Assembly (NCBI GenBank): GCA_017629175.1
Contig: JAGBXS010000119.1
Location: 1 to 32,841 of the forward strand
Origin: Clostridia bacterium
GTDB taxonomy: Bacteria > Bacillota > Clostridia > Oscillospirales > CAG-382
Reading direction: 5' to 3'
DNA: 32,841 nt
Notes under the pieces: generated by a model
What the model was told of the DNA's origin: nothing
The model's input: the letters and a program-made list of their open reading frames with translations, nothing else
Databases searched by the model: none
Part shown: positions 16,370 to 23,667 of the stretch, piece after piece
Layout of the letters: every line of letters begins with the position of its first letter
How positions within the stretch are numbered: the first letter of the stretch is position 1
Translations under genes and position numbers: made by a program

Positions 16370-18985
16370 TTAGCGAGCCATCTTAGCCTTGGAAACAATT
16401 GCAATGCCTGCAATTGCAACAAAAGCCAGAACTACAAATACCAAAATGCCTTCATCGCCTGCATCGGGCTCGTTGCCGATTGCGGGAAGCACCTTCTTTT
16501 GGGTATCGCCGCAACGAGAGCAGGTGTGGATTTCGTAACCGTCGTCCTCACGGGTAGGATCGAGCTTCTCGGTCAGAACATAATCATGGCCGAGAGCCGC
16601 AACGGTGTTATCCACATAGGAATCGCCACAACGAGAGCAGGTGTGGGTGGTGTAACCTTCCTCGGTACAGGTGGGAGCAGTTACAACTGCCTCGTAATCA
16701 TGGCCGTGTGCGGGAAGTACCTTCTCATAGGAGTCACCGCAACGAGAGCAAGTGTAGATTTCTTTACCGTCATCCTTACAAGTAGGATCAACCTTCTCGG
16801 TCAGAACATAATCATGGCCGAGAGCTGCAACGGTGTCATCCACATAGGAATCGCCACAACGAGAGCAGGTGTAGGTGGTGTAACCTTCCTCGGTACAGGT
16901 GGGAGCAGTTACAACTGCCTCATAGTCATGACCGAAGGTCGCACGCTCCTCACAGCCGCAGCTGTAGCATCTTCTGATCTTAACGCCGCACTCGGTATCA
17001 GTGGGCTGCACAATAACGGTCCAATCGCTCCACTCATGGCCGAGTGCAGCTACGATATCGTCAACGTAGGAATCGCCGCAGACGGTACAAGTGTAGGTGG
17101 TGTAACCATCCTCAGTGCAAGTGGGAGCAGTTACAACAGCCTCGTAATCATGGCCGTGCGCGGGAACACTCTCTTCTACCTCGTAATCACAGCCGGATAC
17201 GGTACAGTAGGTTCTCTTCACGCCATCGTTGAGACAGTCTGCATCGGGAGTATACTCTACCTTCAGCTCGTGGATAGGATACAGAGTAACGGTCATGTCC
17301 TCCATAACCTCATCGTAGTTATCGGAGGTAGTGTAGTTAACGTTCAGAACGTCGCCGCCGTGGTATACGGGATCAGCTGCGCCGTCGCCTGCAACAACCT
17401 CCTGGGTAGAGATCACGTTGCCCTGCTCGTCTACGAAGGTAACGGTGTAGGTCTTAAAGAGAATCAGAGTAACGGTTACATCCAGATCATACTTGCCGGT
17501 ATAGATAGTGTTATATCTTGCCTTCAGAGCATTTACCAGATCCTCTGCGGTAGCGTAACCGCGAATCTTCAAAGCGCCTTCAATACGATCCTCGTACTTG
17601 CTGTTCAACAGCTTGTCAAAGACGCGATCCATGTAGGAATCGAAGCTTACGGGATCAACGCCATCACCAAGGATGGAAGTGTAAGAACCGTCTCCGTTGT
17701 AGAGTGCGCCAACAGTCACGTTCAGCTTTTCGCTGAGGTTCAGTGCGCTGTCAGCCTTCTGGAGGCCGTCCTTGATATACTGAGGGAACAGACCCTTAGC
17801 ATCCAGCAGTTTTACCAATGCCTTCAGATCGTTGGGCTCTGCGGTATCCAAATGGAAGTACGCAGCAACCTTTTCAACCAGTGCTTCAAACTGTGCGGAA
17901 TAACCCAGCTTGTCGGCAACGATCTCCAGGTTCTCCAGCTTGATCTGATCGATGAAATCGTTCAAAGTCATCTTGTGGAGTTTCTCACGAACCAGAGCGT
18001 ACTCGTCTGCCAAAACTGCAGGCAGGAAGCACTCCAGAATAGCATCGGTGTAATCGGAAACGTCCAGAATACCCTCCAGGTCTGCAGAGAAAACACCGTC
18101 TTCCTCGGTAAAGTCACCGTTTACCTCAACTCTGTCTGCGAGCTTCTGAGCGGTGGACTTGATCTGGTTCAATCTTGCATCGGAGCACTCAAGCACAAAG
18201 CTCACGGGCAGATCAATAGCAAGGTCGCCAACTACCAGGGAGAAGTTGTAAGTAGCAACAACGTTGCCCTCCATGTTAGCGATGGTGGTGAATGCAATGG
18301 GATTAGCTCTGTAGATCTCAACCAAAGCGTTCCAAACCTCGGAAGGATCGGCCAGGTCGTAAACGGTATAGCCGTTTACAGAAACCTCGTCGAACATCAG
18401 AACACCACCTGCAACAACTGCCAGTGCATCCATTACGGAGTAACGGTCTGCAAGCATCTGAATAGTGTCCAGCACATCCAGATTTTCGGGAGACTTCAGA
18501 ACGAAGTTGATGCCTGCAAGGCTACCGTTCTCATATACGCGATCAAAGTCGAAAACGTTGGGAACGTTAACGTCTTCCATAGCGTCCATAACGCGGTTCA
18601 AGACATCCTTGGCAGCCTTCTTCATGGTAGCGATGAACATTGCTTTTACCATGTTCGTAGCTACGTCGCCGCCAGCGGAATCGAGCTCGGGCATCTCGCC
18701 GTTCTCAACCGCATCCTTAACGATTTCTTTCAGCTCTTCCTTTTCTTCGGGAGGCAAGGACTCATAATAATCCTCGACGGCGTCAACCTGATCCTGGGTC
18801 AGGTCGTACTCGTCAGCAATGTCCTTGGCTGCGTCGATCTGCTCATCGGTCAGGCCGTACTTGTTCTTCAGTGCTTCCCAGTCGATATCGCCCGCATCGG
18901 CAGAAACGATGGACGCAGGAATCATTGCAACAAGCATCACAACCAACAGCAGAGAACTGATCAGTCTTTTGAATACTGTTTTCAT
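16370..18985 (-). CDS. secreted surface protein with seven Cys-rich HDY/CxxC modules and C-terminal membrane anchor
   Basis: An 871-residue protein. The ATG at 18985 follows GAGG by 5 nt; the upstream frame extension runs into the promoter. It has a signal peptide (residues 1-30, KRLISSLLLVVMLVAMIPAS), a helical acidic N-terminal region with repeated LTDEQIDAAKDIADEYDL-like heptads, a long unrecognised body (~100-500), a small beta domain (~505-577; YTVTFVDEQGNVIS, MucBP/InlB-like) and then seven modules of 34-38 residues (578-837). The typical module is HDYEAVVTAPTCTEEG...YTCSRCGDSYV with spacing C-x9-C-x2-C. The end is EPDAGDEG, a hydrophobic helix and the tail SKAKMAR, resembling a PxTGD sorting signal with Thr replaced by Ala. 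Such modules occur in many uncharacterised clostridial surface proteins; function is unknown. Confidence 0.85.
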   Translation of the reverse strand: MKTVFKRLISSLLLVVMLVAMIPASIVSADAGDIDWEALKNKYGLTDEQIDAAKDIADEYDLTQDQVDAVEDYYESLPPEEKEELKEIVKDAVENGEMPELDSAGGDVATNMVKAMFIATMKKAAKDVLNRVMDAMEDVNVPNVFDFDRVYENGSLAGINFVLKSPENLDVLDTIQMLADRYSVMDALAVVAGGVLMFDEVSVNGYTVYDLADPSEVWNALVEIYRANPIAFTTIANMEGNVVATYNFSLVVGDLAIDLPVSFVLECSDARLNQIKSTAQKLADRVEVNGDFTEEDGVFSADLEGILDVSDYTDAILECFLPAVLADEYALVREKLHKMTLNDFIDQIKLENLEIVADKLGYSAQFEALVEKVAAYFHLDTAEPNDLKALVKLLDAKGLFPQYIKDGLQKADSALNLSEKLNVTVGALYNGDGSYTSILGDGVDPVSFDSYMDRVFDKLLNSKYEDRIEGALKIRGYATAEDLVNALKARYNTIYTGKYDLDVTVTLILFKTYTVTFVDEQGNVISTQEVVAGDGAADPVYHGGDVLNVNYTTSDNYDEVMEDMTVTLYPIHELKVEYTPDADCLNDGVKRTYCTVSGCDYEVEESVPAHGHDYEAVVTAPTCTEDGYTTYTCTVCGDSYVDDIVAALGHEWSDWTVIVQPTDTECGVKIRRCYSCGCEERATFGHDYEAVVTAPTCTEEGYTTYTCSRCGDSYVDDTVAALGHDYVLTEKVDPTCKDDGKEIYTCSRCGDSYEKVLPAHGHDYEAVVTAPTCTEEGYTTHTCSRCGDSYVDNTVAALGHDYVLTEKLDPTREDDGYEIHTCSRCGDTQKKVLPAIGNEPDAGDEGILVFVVLAFVAIAGIAIVSKAKMAR
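16475..17152 (-). repeat. tandem Cys-rich module repeats (period 114 bp, super-repeat 222-228 bp)
   Basis: Modules 2-7 of the 871-residue protein lie here. Modules alternate between a TAPTCTEEGYTTYTC type and a DPTCKDDG type, so the DNA shows higher-order units. Equivalent sites fall at 16641, 16869 and 17091, spacings of 228 and 222 bp. Stretches such as GGTACAGGTGGGAGCAGTTA recur, so copy-number change by recombination is likely. Confidence 0.85.
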
Positions 18986-19072
18986 AGCATCCTCACTTAT
19001 AAAAAATATTTTTTTGCAAAAGTTATACCTGACCCTGTTCCCCCAAAGTAAGGTCATCCTAATACATAGTCC

Positions 19073-19101
19073 ATTATATACCCTTTCGCATAGATTGTCA
19101 A
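19073..19101 (-). promoter_or_regulatory. perfect-consensus sigma-A promoter of the 871-residue surface protein gene
   Basis: On the minus strand TTGACA (19096-19101), 17 nt, TATAAT (19073-19078): both hexamers match consensus exactly. The start point would fall near 19066, giving a leader of about 80 nt. Confidence 0.88.
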
Positions 19102-19196
19102 CCACTTTCGCCAAGTTTTTTGAAGATTACAGTGGAAATATTTCACAAAATTTCCCCTCTGTTTCTCGACAAATTCCACATATCCCATCAATCGCA

Positions 19197-19231
19197 AGAA
19201 AAAAAGAACGGATGAGAAGCCCCATCCGTTC
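19197..19231 (-). terminator. intrinsic terminator of the glycosyltransferase-isomerase operon
   Basis: GAACGGATG (19206-19214) pairs with CATCCGTTC (19223-19231), loop of 8 nt. On the minus strand the stem is followed by a T-run from the As at 19199-19205. It starts ~22 bp beyond the stop of the isomerase gene. The remaining 19102-19196 is AT-rich with nothing else recognised. Confidence 0.88.
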
Positions 19232-19252
19232 AAAAAAATCAATGTTTTTTGG

Positions 19253-20221
19253 TTAAACCCACCACATACCGGTAGGCTTGGGCTCGCGGATCATAGCCTG
19301 CTGCAGGAAATATGCCGCCTTCTCCAAGCCCTCCACGTTGGTCATCAGGCTGTCTTCATGCTCGATGGAAAGGATATCGTCGTAGCCCGCCATGCGCAGG
19401 TTGCTGATAAAGTCTCTCCAATACTGCATATCGTTGCCATAGCCCACGGAGCGGAATACCCAGGAGCGGTGAAGCTCGTCTGCATAAGGCTTGGTATCCA
19501 GAACGCCGTTTGCCGCTGTGTTCATGGCATCCACCTTGGTATCCTTGGCGTGAACGTGATAGATGGCGTCACCCAAGGTACGGATCGCCGCAACAGGATC
19601 GATCCCCTGCCAGATCAGGTGAGAGGGATCCAGGTTGGCACCGATGAGTTTGCCCGCCTCCGCACGGAGGTGCAGAAGGGTCTCGGGGTTATATACGCAG
19701 AAGCCGGGGTGCATCTCCAAAGCGATCTTCTCGATACCGTGTGCCTCCGCGAACTGCGTCTCTTCCTTCCAATAAGGGATCAGAACCTCCTCCCACTGCC
19801 ACTTCAACAGATCGGAGAAGTCGTTGGGCCAAGGGCAGGTCACCCAGTTGGGATACTTGGCATCCAAGCTGTCGCCGGGACAGCCGGAGAAGCCGATGAT
19901 CTTTTTGATGCCCAGCTTTTCACACAGGAGGATGGTGTTGCGGAAATCCTCGCGGTAGCTCTCCCGGGTAGCCTTGTCGGGATGCACGGGGTTACCGTGG
20001 CAGCTGAGGGTGTTGATGGGCAGACCGCCTGCGGCGATGGTCTCCTTGAAAGATTCCAAGGCCTTCTCATTCTTCAGCAAAACAGCGGGATCACAATGAG
20101 CCTTGCCGGGATATCCGCCTGCACCGATCTCCAGCTCCTGGATACCGATGGATTTTAAATAAGGAAGCACCTTGTCCAGCGGTTGATCGCCGAACAGGAC
20201 CGCACATACGCCTAATTTCAT
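19253..20221 (-). CDS. sugar phosphate isomerase/epimerase-like TIM-barrel protein
   Basis: A 322-residue protein of the xylose isomerase-like/AP endonuclease 2 TIM-barrel superfamily (PF01261), without signal peptide. Probable metal ligands lie at barrel strand ends: LEIGAGG near the start, ALEMHPGF (Glu and His), GANLDPSHL (Asp, His), HVHAKDT (His, Asp) and LSIEHEDS (Glu near the end). Such proteins epimerise or isomerise keto-sugars or inositol derivatives and are often paired with Gfo/Idh/MocA dehydrogenases, as here: the dehydrogenase gene ends 21 bp upstream and AGGAAGG precedes the ATG. A shared role in modifying or degrading a sugar or inositol is likely (inference); the substrate is not readable. 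Confidence 0.9.
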   Translation of the reverse strand: MKLGVCAVLFGDQPLDKVLPYLKSIGIQELEIGAGGYPGKAHCDPAVLLKNEKALESFKETIAAGGLPINTLSCHGNPVHPDKATRESYREDFRNTILLCEKLGIKKIIGFSGCPGDSLDAKYPNWVTCPWPNDFSDLLKWQWEEVLIPYWKEETQFAEAHGIEKIALEMHPGFCVYNPETLLHLRAEAGKLIGANLDPSHLIWQGIDPVAAIRTLGDAIYHVHAKDTKVDAMNTAANGVLDTKPYADELHRSWVFRSVGYGNDMQYWRDFISNLRMAGYDDILSIEHEDSLMTNVEGLEKAAYFLQQAMIREPKPTGMWWV

Positions 20222-20242
20222 ATCGGGGAACTTCCTTCCTAT

Positions 20243-21331
20243 TTAATTAAAGTAATAGGGCTCGCCGGTCTTGGCGGAAACGTAGATGCCCTCCAGAATG
20301 CGGCTGACCACAAGTGCCTGCTCGGGCAGAACGAAGGGATCGGTGTCGTTGATGATGGCGTTGAGCCACAGACGAGCCTCGTTGTCCTGAGGAGAGCCTG
20401 CGCCTGCGCCCTCGTAGAAGGCTACGCCGCCTGCAGAGAGATCGGGCTTCAGCACGTACTGTCTGCCGTTGCGGATGCCGTTGATACGTACGCCGCCTTC
20501 CATATCTGCACCGCCGTCGGTACCGCAAAGGGTAGTAACAGCCTCACGAACGTCCAGAGAGTTCAGCGCCCAGCTGGATTCCAGCACCACGGTGGCGCCG
20601 TTTTCCATCACGATGAAGCCAAAAGCGGAGTCCTCTACGGTGAGGTCGCCGGGCTTCCAATCGCCCCAAGCGTTGCCGGTGGGGAACTTCTCGCCCAGCT
20701 TGTGGTATACGGTACCAACACAGTACTTGGGCTTATAGTTATCCATGCACCACAAAGTCAGATCCAGCGCATGGGTACCGATGTCGATCAGAGGGCCGCC
20801 TCCCTGCTCGTATTCGTTCATAAACACGCCCCAGGTGGGAACGGCTCTGCGGCGAATGGCGGTTGCCTTTGCGTAGTAGATCTCGCCAAGGGTACCGTCC
20901 TCGCATTCCTTCTTGATATACATAGAATCGGGACGGTGACGGTTCTGATAACCGATGGTCAGCTTCTTGCCGGTGCGCTTTGCGGCGTCCAGCATCTTCT
21001 GCGCTTCCTCGGAGTTGATGGCCATGGGCTTCTCGCACATAACGTGCTTACCCGCCTCCAAGGCATCCACGGTGATGAAGCTGTGGGAGCGGTTGGGGGT
21101 ACAAACGTGAACCACGTCGATGGTCTCGTCTGCCAAAAGCTCCTTGTAGTCAGTGCAGACCTTAGCATCGGGGGTGCCGAACTTCTTGGCAGCCGCCTCA
21201 GCCAGGGAAAGCTTCAGATCGCAGAAATACACCATCTCTGCCAGATCAGAGCAATTCTTAAGAGCGGGCATATGCTTGCCGTTGGCAATACCGCCGCACC
21301 CGATGATACCGATTCTGAGTTTCTTATCCAT
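20243..21331 (-). CDS. Gfo/Idh/MocA family oxidoreductase
   Basis: A 362-residue NAD(P)-dependent sugar dehydrogenase. The ATG at 21331 has AAAGGAG 7 nt upstream; a longer in-frame start near 21358 lacks support. The N-terminal Rossmann fold starts RIGIIGCGGIANGKH (GxGG at 11-14). HVCTPNRSH and HVMCEKPMAINSEEA follow (EKP motif with the conserved Lys), then GYQNRH and the C-terminal domain with GGGPLIDIGTHALDLTLW, which carries the catalytic His/Asp pair of the family. No export signal. It is third in a four-gene minus-strand operon with a glycosyltransferase, a small unknown protein and a TIM-barrel isomerase, suggesting sugar nucleotide, glycan or inositol conversion; substrate unknown. Confidence 0.93.
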   Translation of the reverse strand: MDKKLRIGIIGCGGIANGKHMPALKNCSDLAEMVYFCDLKLSLAEAAAKKFGTPDAKVCTDYKELLADETIDVVHVCTPNRSHSFITVDALEAGKHVMCEKPMAINSEEAQKMLDAAKRTGKKLTIGYQNRHRPDSMYIKKECEDGTLGEIYYAKATAIRRRAVPTWGVFMNEYEQGGGPLIDIGTHALDLTLWCMDNYKPKYCVGTVYHKLGEKFPTGNAWGDWKPGDLTVEDSAFGFIVMENGATVVLESSWALNSLDVREAVTTLCGTDGGADMEGGVRINGIRNGRQYVLKPDLSAGGVAFYEGAGAGSPQDNEARLWLNAIINDTDPFVLPEQALVVSRILEGIYVSAKTGEPYYFN

Positions 21332-21354
21332 TGTAGATCTCCTTTGAATTTTGA

Positions 21355-21693
21355 TCAATCACGGTAATATTTATAGTAAGCAAGAATGGTTCTCTCCCTG
21401 CCTTCTACCTTATCAAATCCCGTAAGGGTAGCCCCCTCCAGGGAAAGAAATTCCCACGCCTTCAGCTCCGAGGCGGTGGCAACGAACAGGGTCTTATCCC
21501 CCGAGATCACGCTGAAATCCCCTTCGTAAAGGCTCAGCACGCCGCCCTTGCCGATGACACGCTCCACGCTGTCCTCTCCCCGCTCCAAAATGTAGCGCAG
21601 GGATCTGCCGTCCAGCTTCTTCGCCATCCACAGGCGAAACTCCGGGCTGTCGGTGTTGCGGGGCGGTTTATCCTTCTTTTTGATCCCGAACAT
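21355..21693 (-). CDS. small unrecognised protein (112 residues)
   Basis: The ATG at 21693 has GAAGGAGAA upstream and lies inside the end of the glycosyltransferase gene (26-nt overlap in another frame), so the two are probably translationally coupled. The protein starts basic (MFGIKKKDKPPRN) and then reads as a compact alpha/beta domain (FRLWMAKKLDGRSLRYIL, DFSVISGDKTLFVA, AWEFLSLEGATLTGF) ending YYKYYRD. No membrane segment, signal peptide or cysteines are seen. I do not recognise a family. The good ribosome binding site, coupling and 23-bp spacing to the next gene support it being real. Confidence 0.75.
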   Translation of the reverse strand: MFGIKKKDKPPRNTDSPEFRLWMAKKLDGRSLRYILERGEDSVERVIGKGGVLSLYEGDFSVISGDKTLFVATASELKAWEFLSLEGATLTGFDKVEGRERTILAYYKYYRD

Positions 21694-22639
21694 TTTCCTT
21701 CTCCTTCAGATCGCTTTCCGTCTCCTTGGACAGATAAATGGGACGGCGCTTGCTCTCCAGATACGTCTTGGAAAGATAGCCCCCCAAAATGCCGATGGAA
21801 AACTCCAGCACGCCACCCACAAACAGAATGACGCACATCATGGATGCCCAGCCAAAGGCAGAATCCACACCCAGCAAGGCGCGGATGATGACCACCAAAA
21901 TTCCCACAAACGCCGCCAGACAGAACACGAAGCCCATCACGGAGGCGATGGCAAGGGGCGCGGTGGAAAAGGCGATGATACACTCCAAGGAATACTTAAA
22001 CAGCTTCCAGAAGGAGAATTTGGTCTTCCCCGCACTGCGTTCTATATTCTCGTAGGAGATCCACTCGGTGTCGTAGCCCACCCACTCGAAGATGCCCTTA
22101 GAGAAGCGGTTGTACTCACACAGAGACAGAATGGAATCCGCCATGCGGCGGGACATGAGGCGGTAATCTCTGGCCGCGGGCACCAATCTCACGTTGGAGA
22201 TACGGTTGATCATTTTATAGAACATATTGGCAAAAAAGCTTCTGATGGGAGGCTCTCCCTTGCGGGAGGAACGGCGAGTGCCGATGCTGTCCACACCCTT
22301 CTCCTTCAAAAGCGCCATCATACGAGGCAGTAAGGAGGGCGGATCCTGCAGATCTGCATCCATATACACCACATAGTCCCCCTTGGAGGCCTGCAAAAGA
22401 GCGTACATGGCGGCTTCTTTGCCGAAATTGCGGGTAAAGGAAACGTAGCGGAATCGCTCGTCCGCGGCGGCGTACTCACGCAAAAGGCGCAGGGTACCGT
22501 CCTTGGAGCCGTCGTCCGCAAAGATCACCTCAAATGCATACTCCGGCATAAGAGACATGACCCGCAAGATCTCATCACGGAAAAGGGGCAGGGATTCTTC
22601 CTCATTGTAACAGGGAACCATAACGCTGATCAGTTCCAT
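21668..22639 (-). CDS. family 2 glycosyltransferase, membrane-anchored (GtrB/DPM1-like)
   Basis: A 323-residue protein. Residues 1-~220 are a GT2 catalytic domain: SVMVPCYNEEESLPLF, IFADDGSKDGT, TRNFGKEAAMYALL, and the DXD-type VYMDADLQDPP that binds nucleotide-sugar and metal. Two membrane helices follow (~228-262 and ~268-297), then a basic, charged tail. This layout is that of polyprenyl-phosphate glycosyltransferases (GtrB, ArnC/DPM1-like), which load a sugar onto undecaprenyl phosphate at the inner leaflet. The exact sugar is unknown. It is the first gene of the minus-strand operon, with AAGGAGG before the ATG at 22639 and a consensus promoter at 22682-22710. The downstream oxidoreductase and isomerase may supply or modify the sugar (inference). 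Confidence 0.92.
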   Translation of the reverse strand: MELISVMVPCYNEEESLPLFRDEILRVMSLMPEYAFEVIFADDGSKDGTLRLLREYAAADERFRYVSFTRNFGKEAAMYALLQASKGDYVVYMDADLQDPPSLLPRMMALLKEKGVDSIGTRRSSRKGEPPIRSFFANMFYKMINRISNVRLVPAARDYRLMSRRMADSILSLCEYNRFSKGIFEWVGYDTEWISYENIERSAGKTKFSFWKLFKYSLECIIAFSTAPLAIASVMGFVFCLAAFVGILVVIIRALLGVDSAFGWASMMCVILFVGGVLEFSIGILGGYLSKTYLESKRRPIYLSKETESDLKEKENVRDQKEG

Positions 22640-22681
22640 TCCGTATCCTCCTTTTCCAAAACGGCGTTTTTCTCTTGTTCA

Positions 22682-22710
22682 ATAGTACCATATCTTCCCT
22701 TTTTTGTCAA
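22682..22710 (-). promoter_or_regulatory. sigma-A promoter of the glycosyltransferase operon
   Basis: On the minus strand TTGACA (22705-22710), 17 nt, TACTAT (22682-22687). It is back-to-back with the murQ promoter, the -35 hexamers being 41 bp apart. Confidence 0.8.
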
Positions 22711-22725
22711 CGGGTTTTGAGAGAT

Positions 22726-22749
22726 TTTTCCGAGAAGCTTCCCGAAAAC
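22726..22749. promoter_or_regulatory. imperfect palindrome between divergent promoters, candidate operator
   Basis: TTTTCCGAGAAG and CTTCCCGAAAAC form a 24-bp inverted repeat centred on AGCT, with 9 of 12 positions matching. It sits between the two -35 hexamers (22705-22710 and 22752-22757), where one regulator could control both directions. No regulator gene lies nearby. Confidence 0.4.
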
Positions 22750-22751
22750 GA

Positions 22752-22780
22752 TTGACAAAAAGATGGGGGTATGTTAGAAT
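22752..22780 (+). promoter_or_regulatory. sigma-A promoter of the murQ-phosphodiesterase operon
   Basis: TTGACA (22752-22757), 17 nt, TAGAAT (22775-22780), about 43 bp before the murQ ATG, which is preceded by AAAAGGAGAA. Confidence 0.82.
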
Positions 22781-22822
22781 AGTTTCATAGAGTTTTTCAT
22801 ACAGAAAAAGGAGAACCTCGGC

Positions 22823-23653
22823 ATGGCTGAATTTCATACCTTGACCACGGAGCAGAAAAATCTCTCCTCTTTAAATATTGACAAAATGAGCGGTGCGGAG
22901 ATCGCAAGATGCATCAACGAGGAGGACAAGACCGTCGCCTTTGCGGTGGAAAAATGTCTTCCCGAGATCGGCGAGGCCATCGAGCTTTTGGCAGAGGCCC
23001 TGCAGAGGGGCGGCCGTATCTTTTACTGCGGTGCAGGCACCTCCGGCAGACTGGGAGTGGTGGACGCCTCGGAGATCCCTCCCACCTACGGTCTTTACGG
23101 CAAGGTCATCGGCCTGATGGCAGGCGGTGACAGCGCCATCATCAACCCCGCAGAGGATGCGGAAGACGATCCCAACAGCATCGCAGCCTTGATGCGGGAG
23201 AAATACGGATACTGCGAGAAGGATATTCTGGTAGCCATCTCCGCCAGCGGATCTGCCAACTGCGTGAAGGGCGCTTTGGCCTTTGCCAAGGAGGCGGGCA
23301 CCAAGACCATCTGCATCACCTGCAACAAAAACAGCGATCTGATCCCCCTCTCCGATCTTGCCATTGCGGCAGAGGTAGGTCCCGAGGTGATCAACGGCTC
23401 CACCCGCATGAAGGCGGGAACCGCCCAGAAAATGATCTTGAATATGCTCTCCACCGGTGCCATGGTGCGCTATGGAAGAGTGAGAGGAAATTACATGGCG
23501 TATATGATCCCCTCTAACCGCAAGCTGGTGGCAAGAGCCATCCGTATGATCTGCCAGAAGACGGGCTGCACTCCCGAACGGGCAGAAGAGGCCCTGGAGA
23601 AAGCAAACAACATCATTGCCGACGCCATGGATGCCATTGAAGCTGAATCATAA
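22823..23653 (+). CDS. murQ: N-acetylmuramic acid 6-phosphate etherase
   Basis: A 276-residue cytoplasmic SIS-fold enzyme that splits the lactyl ether of MurNAc-6-phosphate to GlcNAc-6-phosphate and D-lactate in peptidoglycan recycling. Clear signatures are YCGAGTSGRLGVVDASEIPP (Glu84 as catalytic acid), AEDAEDDPN (Glu114 region, second catalytic Glu), ISASGSANCVKGAL (SIS sugar-phosphate site) and INGSTRMKAGTAQKMILNML. It is ~20-30 residues shorter than E. coli or Bacillus MurQ, mainly at the C-terminal end. No murP, murR or nagZ lies beside it. The secreted phosphodiesterase gene starts 14 bp downstream and must be co-transcribed, linking this gene to cell-wall turnover. Confidence 0.95.
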   Translation: MAEFHTLTTEQKNLSSLNIDKMSGAEIARCINEEDKTVAFAVEKCLPEIGEAIELLAEALQRGGRIFYCGAGTSGRLGVVDASEIPPTYGLYGKVIGLMAGGDSAIINPAEDAEDDPNSIAALMREKYGYCEKDILVAISASGSANCVKGALAFAKEAGTKTICITCNKNSDLIPLSDLAIAAEVGPEVINGSTRMKAGTAQKMILNMLSTGAMVRYGRVRGNYMAYMIPSNRKLVARAIRMICQKTGCTPERAEEALEKANNIIADAMDAIEAES

Positions 23654-23667
23654 CAAGGAGGAAAAAT

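Noticed and set aside
16475..17152. Regular repeats considered as a CRISPR array or other non-coding repeat array
   Set aside because: The period is 114/228 bp, the reading frame is preserved throughout, and the variation follows protein modules. There are no 25-40 bp direct repeats with unique spacers.
16352..19051. Long open plus-strand frame (about 900 codons) opposite the 871-residue surface protein
   Set aside because: Same shadow effect; it has no credible ribosome binding site and its repeats merely mirror the Cys-module DNA repeats of the real gene.
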